Source of the DNA: Phocaeicola fibrisolvens
GTDB taxonomy: Bacteria; Bacteroidota; Bacteroidia; Bacteroidales; Bacteroidaceae
DNA length: 64,000 bases
Direction: 5' to 3'
Assembly (NCBI RefSeq): GCF_025567125.1
Contig: NZ_JAOQJI010000006.1
Location: 62,001-126,000, forward strand
Below the pieces are notes generated by a model, which saw only the letters and a program-made list of their open reading frames with translations, had not been told where the DNA came from and ran no database searches. This document shows positions 59,479 to 64,000 of this stretch, piece after piece. Position numbers and translations under genes: made by a program. Numbering within the stretch: position 1 is the stretch's first letter; each line of letters opens with the position of its first letter.

Positions 59479-60270
59479 TTAAAGATTGTTTTTTTCGATG
59501 TCTTTAAAGTATTTGTAAGTGCCGACTTTCAGTTCATCGGTAGCAGCTTCGTCGCATACGATGATGCCGTGCTGGTGCATCTGCAATGCGCTGATTGTCC
59601 ACATCTGTGTGATTCCTCCTTCTACGGCATGTTGCAAGGCACGTGCCTTGTTGTGTCCGTTACAGATAATCAACACTTCCTTGGCAGAAAGTACGGTACC
59701 TACTCCTACGGTCAAGGCTGTTTTAGGCACTTTGTTTACGTCGTTTTCAAAGAAACGAGAGTTGGCAATGATGGTGTCGGTAGTCAGTGTTTTCACACGA
59801 GTGCGTGAGCTCAGTGAAGAACCCGGTTCGTTGAATGCGATGTGACCGTCAGGACCGATACCTCCCAGGAACAAGTCGATGCCGCCGAACTTTTCAATTT
59901 CTTTTTCATAATTGGCACATTCTGCTTCCAAATCGGCTGCATTTCCGTTCAGGATGTGGATGTTCTCCTTGCAGATGTCAATGTGGTTGAAGAAATTGTT
60001 GAACATGAAAGAATGGTAGCTTTCCGGGTGAGATTCTGGAAGTCCTACGTATTCATCCATATTGAAGGTCACTACGTTTTTGAAAGACACCACTCCTTTT
60101 TTGTTCAATTCAATCAAGGCTTTATACATTCCCAGTGGGGAAGAACCCGTGGGAAGTCCTAATACAAACGGCTTTTCTTTTGTAGGGTTAGCTGCGTTGA
60201 TTTTCTTTGCAACATAATTTGCTGCCCAGCTGGACAGAGCACTGTAATCAGGTTCAATGATTAGTCTCAT
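59479..60270 (-). CDS. nagB: Glucosamine-6-phosphate deaminase
   Basis: 263 residues. Known: converts glucosamine-6-phosphate to fructose-6-phosphate plus ammonia, the last step in using GlcNAc from host mucin or cell walls. Seen: GLPTGSSPLGMYKAL, FNMDEYVGLPESHPESY with catalytic Asp, GGIGPDGHIAFNEPGSSL with Asp, His and Glu of the active site, SRFFENDVNKVPKTALTVGVGT, and the C terminus ELKVGTYKYFKDIE. All key residues of the E. coli enzyme are present. First gene of a two-gene operon; divergent from the ROK regulator 181 bp away. Confidence 0.95.
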   Translation of the reverse strand: MRLIIEPDYSALSSWAANYVAKKINAANPTKEKPFVLGLPTGSSPLGMYKALIELNKKGVVSFKNVVTFNMDEYVGLPESHPESYHSFMFNNFFNHIDICKENIHILNGNAADLEAECANYEKEIEKFGGIDLFLGGIGPDGHIAFNEPGSSLSSRTRVKTLTTDTIIANSRFFENDVNKVPKTALTVGVGTVLSAKEVLIICNGHNKARALQHAVEGGITQMWTISALQMHQHGIIVCDEAATDELKVGTYKYFKDIEKNNL

Positions 60271-60340
60271 GGTGGTTAGAATTTTGAATATTGAAATTTA
60301 TTTTTAACTGTTTTCTTTGATTAAAATCGTCTTACTCCTG

Positions 60341-60372
60341 CAAATATATCAAAGCTTACTCAGAAAGGCAAA
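60341..60372 (-). promoter_or_regulatory. Promoter of the nagB operon
   Basis: On the minus strand TATATTTG (60341-60348) and TTTG (60369-60372) with 20 bases between. Predicted start near 60334, leader about 64 bases. Confidence 0.7.
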
Positions 60373-60416
60373 TAAAAAAATAGATTTTTTATGCATGAGT
60401 TTTTAAAGAAAAATTC

Positions 60417-60431
60417 TACATTTGTAAATGT
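60417..60431 (+). promoter_or_regulatory. Promoter and candidate operator of the ROK regulator
   Basis: TACATTTG (60417-60424) is the -7 element. It overlaps the perfect palindrome ACATTT-GT-AAATGT (60418-60431). Predicted start near 60431, 21 bases before the ATG. A repressor binding here would block its own transcription. Confidence 0.5.
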
Positions 60432-60451
60432 TTCTATAAAAAATAACGAAT

Positions 60452-61657
60452 ATGGGTCAGACTCTATTGACGAATATACAGAAAGGCGTTAAAAGTGCGC
60501 TCGTAAAGCAGCGTATCATTACACATTTGATTTATGCAGGCAGCACCACGATTACAGATTTATCTAAATCAATGGGCCTAAGTGTTCCTACCGTGACGAA
60601 GTTTGTGGATGAAATGTGTAGGGAGGGATACGTGAACGATTGTGGAAAACTGGAAACCAGCGGAGGGCGTCATCCAAGTTTGTATGGATTGAATTCGGAT
60701 TCTGCTTATTTTATAGGAGTGGCTTTGGCAGTGCAGTCTTTAAGCTTGGGAGCCATTAATTTTAAGGGGGATGTGTTGCAGACTAAGATGGAAATTCCGT
60801 TTAAGTTGGAGAATACACCGGAATGTCTGGAGCGTATTTGCCGGGAAATAGAAACATTTATTGATGAACTCCCTTGTGATAAGTCAAAAATATTGAATAT
60901 CTGTATCGGCATGACGGGACGTGTCAATCCGGAAACAGGATGCAGCTATACCCATCTGACGTTTGGTGACAAGCCACTGGCTGAAATGTTCACAGAAAGA
61001 CTGGGCATTAATGTCTGCATTGATAATGACAGCCGTGCCATGGCATACGGGGAGTTCATTACGCGTCCGGAAAAGTGTCCGAAAAATCTTATCTTTGTCA
61101 ATGTGAACTGGGGGTTGGGGTTGGCTATCATCATCGATGGCAAACTCTATTCTGGAATGTCTGGATTTGCAGGTGAATTTGGACACAACTATGGATATGA
61201 CAATCAGCAGATTTGTTATTGTGGAAAGAAAGGATGTATCGAGACAGAAGTTTCTTGTTCGGCATTGTATCGTAAGTTTATAGCCCGTCTCCGTCAGGGA
61301 GAAAATTCCATTTTGCTGAAGGAAAAATCTATCGATGAAATTACTTTGGCGGATATTATTTCTGCGGTCCGTCGGGAGGATGTATTGGCTATTGAACTGG
61401 TGGAAGAGATTGGAGCAAAACTGGGACGTCACATTGGCGATTTAATCAATGTATTCAATCCGGAACAAGTGATTATTGGTGGTGAATTCTCTAAAGTAGG
61501 TGAATATTTGCTTCCGCCGGTCATTTCGGCTGTCCGAAAATATACACTGAATCTGATGTATAAGGATTCAGACATCGTATTGTCTGAGCTGAAGGAGAAG
61601 GCCAATGTAATCGGTTCTTCTTTGCTGTCGAGAAGTAAATTGTTTGCGTTGGAATAA
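60452..61657 (+). CDS. ROK-family transcriptional regulator (NagC/XylR-like)
   Basis: 401 residues. Seen: N-terminal winged HTH (about 15-75, KQRIITHLIYAGSTTITDLS, SMGLSVPTVTKFVDEMCREG), then the ROK sugar-kinase fold with ICIGMTGRVNPETG, VCIDNDSRAMAYGEF, VNVNWGLGLAIIIDGKLYSG, the GEFGHNYG motif and the zinc-binding CYCGKKGCIETE, ending FNPEQVIIGGEFSKVGEYL. Known: NagC-type proteins repress amino-sugar genes and are relieved by GlcNAc-6-phosphate. Neighbours: divergent from nagB and the NagB-like/PIG-L gene, so it is the likely regulator of both. Kinase activity is unlikely but the ATP/sugar site is well conserved. Confidence 0.9.
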   Translation: MGQTLLTNIQKGVKSALVKQRIITHLIYAGSTTITDLSKSMGLSVPTVTKFVDEMCREGYVNDCGKLETSGGRHPSLYGLNSDSAYFIGVALAVQSLSLGAINFKGDVLQTKMEIPFKLENTPECLERICREIETFIDELPCDKSKILNICIGMTGRVNPETGCSYTHLTFGDKPLAEMFTERLGINVCIDNDSRAMAYGEFITRPEKCPKNLIFVNVNWGLGLAIIIDGKLYSGMSGFAGEFGHNYGYDNQQICYCGKKGCIETEVSCSALYRKFIARLRQGENSILLKEKSIDEITLADIISAVRREDVLAIELVEEIGAKLGRHIGDLINVFNPEQVIIGGEFSKVGEYLLPPVISAVRKYTLNLMYKDSDIVLSELKEKANVIGSSLLSRSKLFALE

Positions 61658-61681
61658 TATAAAGTATTTGGATAATATAAT

Positions 61682-61737
61682 AATCCACGGAAAGAGAAGT
61701 AGGCATGTCGGTACGACTCTTTTCGTGGATTTTTTTG
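61682..61737. terminator. Bidirectional terminator between the ROK and HAD genes
   Basis: ATCCACGGAAAGAG (61683-61696) and CTCTTTTCGTGGAT (61717-61730) pair with one mismatch, followed by seven T on the plus strand. The HAD stop codon on the minus strand lies just beyond it. Confidence 0.8.
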
Positions 61738-62478
61738 TTATAGGGAAATTGTTTGTAGACCTTGGTAAAACGCTTCCCAGTTTTCATTGAAGGACTGCAT
61801 GGAGGGGAAAAGCAGATTGGCTCCTTCTTGCAGGAGTACTTCATTTGGAAGGGGGCCTGTATTCAAGGCTACGGTAAATATTCCAGCTGCTACTCCGGCA
61901 CGTACGCCGAGCGGGGCATTTTCGATGACAATTGCTTCATTTGCTTTGATTCCAGCTTTTTGTAAGGCCATCAGATAGGGTTCAGGGTTGGGCTTTCCGT
62001 ATTTTACATCAAAAGCTGTAACCATCAGCTCACGGTGGAAAATATCCGGGAAGTAGTGATTCAGTTTGTCCAATAAGGAATGTTGTCCGGAGCCGGTCAC
62101 TACCATGGGAATAAGTCCGGTTGCCTTGATCTTATTCAGTACTTCGAGGGCCCCGGGCATGGGAGTTGCTTTAGGTAGACTGTTAAACAAATCACTTTTC
62201 GTTTGGTAGATGTTTTTGATTTCTTCTTCAGAAGCTTCATAACCTCTTTCCCGTTGGCTGACAATATTAATGGTGGAAGCACCCGTTCGGCCTTCGTGTA
62301 GATAGGCCTCTTCTCTGCTCAGGTTCATGCCGTATTGTTTCATAGCTTCATGCCAAGCTGTGGCATGGTTTTTCATGGAATCGAACAGCACGCCGTCCAT
62401 ATCGAACAAGACGGCTTTCAAGTTGATTTGTGTAAAATGATGGGTAGTGAGATATTGATGGATTTCTTGTTGAAACAT
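61738..62478 (-). CDS. HAD hydrolase, beta-phosphoglucomutase-like
   Basis: 246 residues. Seen: HAD motif I AVLFDMDGVLFDSMKNHATAW (catalytic Asp pair, residues about 25-30), a helical cap, motif II in MVVTGSGQHSL, KYGKPNPEPYLMAL with the conserved Lys, and motif IV VIENAPLGVRAGVAAG. Known: this PGMB-type HAD branch includes beta-phosphoglucomutase and sugar-phosphate phosphatases. The FDMDGVLFDS form fits either. An extra ~20 residues precede motif I. Neighbours: pgi lies upstream on the same strand with a hairpin element between, and a sugar-phosphate substrate is plausible from the company it keeps but unproven. Confidence 0.83.
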   Translation of the reverse strand: MFQQEIHQYLTTHHFTQINLKAVLFDMDGVLFDSMKNHATAWHEAMKQYGMNLSREEAYLHEGRTGASTINIVSQRERGYEASEEEIKNIYQTKSDLFNSLPKATPMPGALEVLNKIKATGLIPMVVTGSGQHSLLDKLNHYFPDIFHRELMVTAFDVKYGKPNPEPYLMALQKAGIKANEAIVIENAPLGVRAGVAAGIFTVALNTGPLPNEVLLQEGANLLFPSMQSFNENWEAFYQGLQTISL

Positions 62479-62500
62479 GGTGATACATTTTTATAATATT

Positions 62501-62576
62501 CAGGCACGCATTACATGAATGCAATTCCTTACCTTGATAAATAATCAGGAAGGTGTTTTCATGTAATTCGTGCCTG
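62501..62576. repeat. Long inverted repeat between pgi and the HAD gene
   Basis: Left arm 62501-62519 (CAGGCACGCATTACATGAA) and right arm 62558-62576 (TTCATGTAATTCGTGCCTG) are complementary with one mismatch in 19. Inside are partly complementary bases around TTGATAAATAATCA, so a long structured stem is possible. It resembles the element at 5343-5397. Confidence 0.7.
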
Positions 62577-62606
62577 TAAATGCAACAACGGAGTAACCGT
62601 CTTGTC

Positions 62607-63956
62607 TTATTTCTTCAGACGAGCCTGGATTGCTTCTGATTCTTTTTCGTATCCCGGTTTGTTCAGAAGAGCGAACATATTCTTTTTGTAGGCTTCTACA
62701 CCTGGTTGGTTAAACGGATTTACTTCGAGCAGGTAACCGCTGATTCCACAAGCCTTTTCAAAGAAGTAGATAAGCTGTCCGAGATAGTATTCGTTCAATG
62801 AAGGCACGCTGACACGCAAGTTAGGAACGCCTCCGTCTACGTGGGCAAGCTGAGTACCCAGTTCGGCCATCTTGTTGACTTCGTCGATACGTTTTCCGGC
62901 CAGGAAGTTCAAGCCATCCAAGTTTTCTTCGTCGCTTGGGAAGTGGAGTTCGTGACTCGGAGTCTCAATAGAAACGACCGTTTCGAAGATAGTACGTTCA
63001 CCTTGCTGAATCCATTGTCCCATGGAGTGCAAGTCGGTAGAGAAATCTACTGAGCTAGGATAGATACCTTTGTGGTCTTTTCCTTCAGATTCACCGTACA
63101 GCTGTTTCCACCATTCCATGAAATAGTGCAGTTTGGGCTGGAAGTTGACCAGAATTTCAATTTTCTTTCCGCTCTGGTACAATTCGTTACGAGTGGCAGC
63201 ATACAAAGCAGCCGGGTTCTCGTACATATTTTCGTTGGCGCATACTTTTTCCATTTCGCAAGCACCGGCTACCAGCTGGTCGATATCGATTCCTGCAACT
63301 GCTATCGGAAGCAAACCTACCGGAGTCAGAACAGAAAAACGTCCGCCTACGTTGTCAGGGATGATGAATGATTTGTATCCTTCCTTGTCGGCTGTGACAC
63401 GGGCTGCACCTTTCTTTGCATCAGTAACTGCTACGATGACTTTGCGGGCCATTTCCTTGCCTCTCTGATCTTCACACTGTTTTTTCAGCAGACGGAAAGC
63501 CAAGGCTGTCTCTGTAGTGGTTCCTGATTTAGATATGTTGATGACACCGAATTTTTTGTCTTTCAGGTATTCAGTCAGTTCAAACAGATAATCTTCGCTG
63601 ATGTTGTGTCCGGCAAAGATGATAGTCGGATGTCCGGCTTTCTTTTCTTGCAACCAGGCAAAGCTGTTTGACATGGCTTCAATGACCGCGCGTGCACCCA
63701 AGTAACTTCCTCCGATACCTGCTACAACTACTACTTCGCAGTTTTCGCGAAGAGTTTGTGCGGTAGCTTTCAGGTCGTTCAAATGTTCCTTAGTGATGGA
63801 AGACGGTAAGTGCAACCAGCCCAAAAAGTCATTTCCCAAGCCTGTACCTTTTTCCAGTGTTTCCATACAAGCTTTTACTTTCGGTTCATAAGAAGCCAAT
63901 TTTTCTTTGGAGATAAAATCCAAAGTCTTTTCCACGTTTAGTTTAATGTTTTCCAT
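62607..63956 (-). CDS. pgi: Glucose-6-phosphate isomerase
   Basis: 449 residues, the short form seen in Bacteroidota and Firmicutes. Known: interconverts glucose-6-phosphate and fructose-6-phosphate. Seen: VVVAGIGGSYLGARAV (phosphate loop), NISKSGTTTETALAFR, GGRFSVLTPVGLLPIA, the conserved Glu in QQGERTIFETVVS region, and the C-terminal NPFNQPGVEAYKKNMFALL with catalytic Lys. The product of nagB, fructose-6-phosphate, enters the same node. The 44 bases upstream to the window edge show no promoter that I can call. Confidence 0.95.
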   Translation of the reverse strand: MENIKLNVEKTLDFISKEKLASYEPKVKACMETLEKGTGLGNDFLGWLHLPSSITKEHLNDLKATAQTLRENCEVVVVAGIGGSYLGARAVIEAMSNSFAWLQEKKAGHPTIIFAGHNISEDYLFELTEYLKDKKFGVINISKSGTTTETALAFRLLKKQCEDQRGKEMARKVIVAVTDAKKGAARVTADKEGYKSFIIPDNVGGRFSVLTPVGLLPIAVAGIDIDQLVAGACEMEKVCANENMYENPAALYAATRNELYQSGKKIEILVNFQPKLHYFMEWWKQLYGESEGKDHKGIYPSSVDFSTDLHSMGQWIQQGERTIFETVVSIETPSHELHFPSDEENLDGLNFLAGKRIDEVNKMAELGTQLAHVDGGVPNLRVSVPSLNEYYLGQLIYFFEKACGISGYLLEVNPFNQPGVEAYKKNMFALLNKPGYEKESEAIQARLKK

Positions 63957-64000
63957 AACTGTTTCTAATTTTATCTAAATGAGTCAGTTAATAATTTGAT

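Overview
The window is a chromosomal stretch of a gut-type Bacteroidota, most likely Bacteroides or Phocaeicola (family Bacteroidaceae). The evidence is the gene content and the promoters. Gene content includes OMP_b-brl-type outer-membrane receptors, propeller/Y_Y_Y regulators ending in an AraC helix-turn-helix, NigD-like and DUF4493/PCMD lipoproteins, a B12-dependent ribonucleotide reductase, two family-I glutamate dehydrogenases and the GGGtGRT/NifU-like pair. Many genes are preceded by TAnnTTTG elements, some with TTTG about 18-20 bases upstream, which is the Bacteroides -7/-33 promoter. Most of the window is housekeeping or conserved accessory sequence. I see no insertion sequence, prophage, CRISPR array or rRNA gene.

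Layout. 0-5 kb: 3' end of a Cof-type HAD phosphatase, the GGGtGRT and NifU-like pair, a DUF4375-like protein, a NigD-like lipoprotein, a HAD phosphatase and folB. 5-14 kb: class II ribonucleotide reductase nrdJ, a nitroreductase, dnaA, an amidase/MCE-protein operon for the envelope, folD and two identical tandem tRNA-His genes. 14.5-21.6 kb: glutamate dehydrogenase, a PEP-synthase-like ATP-grasp protein with two receiver domains, and a GH31 glycosidase, all visibly richer in G+C-ending codons than the later lipoprotein operon. 21.8-28.2 kb: a membrane-bound propeller/AraC regulator without kinase, an AraC regulator and an outer-membrane receptor. 28.5-37.6 kb: a seven-gene operon with six predicted lipoproteins (five DUF4493-like, three carrying PCMD domains) and one outer-membrane barrel. 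37.8-42 kb: second glutamate dehydrogenase, a small membrane protein missed by length cut-offs, and malic enzyme with a phosphotransacetylase-like tail. 42-49.6 kb: an RND tripartite efflux operon continuing into an LpxA-like acyltransferase and a TetR regulator. 49.7-53.5 kb: an SGNH-SGNH-MBOAT operon for O-acylation of a surface polymer. 53.7-64 kb: tRNA-Arg(CCG), cutC, a transglutaminase-like lipoprotein, an amino-sugar locus (nagB, a NagB-like/PIG-L fusion and a divergent ROK regulator), a beta-phosphoglucomutase-like HAD protein and pgi.

The most unexplained signals are non-coding. Two intergenic arrays about 29 kb apart (24644-24745 and 53839-53962) consist of 5 and 6 copies of a 14-bp near-palindrome, AACG-N6-CGTT, at an exact 22-bp period with a partly conserved 8-bp linker. 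A 54-bp perfect palindrome sits between the nitroreductase and dnaA. The best protein-level candidate for an undescribed system is the DUF4493/PCMD operon. Its five DUF4493-type lipoproteins all have a short strand-like segment followed by a (S/A)R motif 27-34 residues after the lipidated cysteine, reminiscent of type V pilin precursors. Other protein-level oddities are the NagB-like fusion that has lost catalytic Asp and His, the PEP-synthase-like protein without a phosphohistidine domain, and the LpxA paralogue inside an efflux operon.
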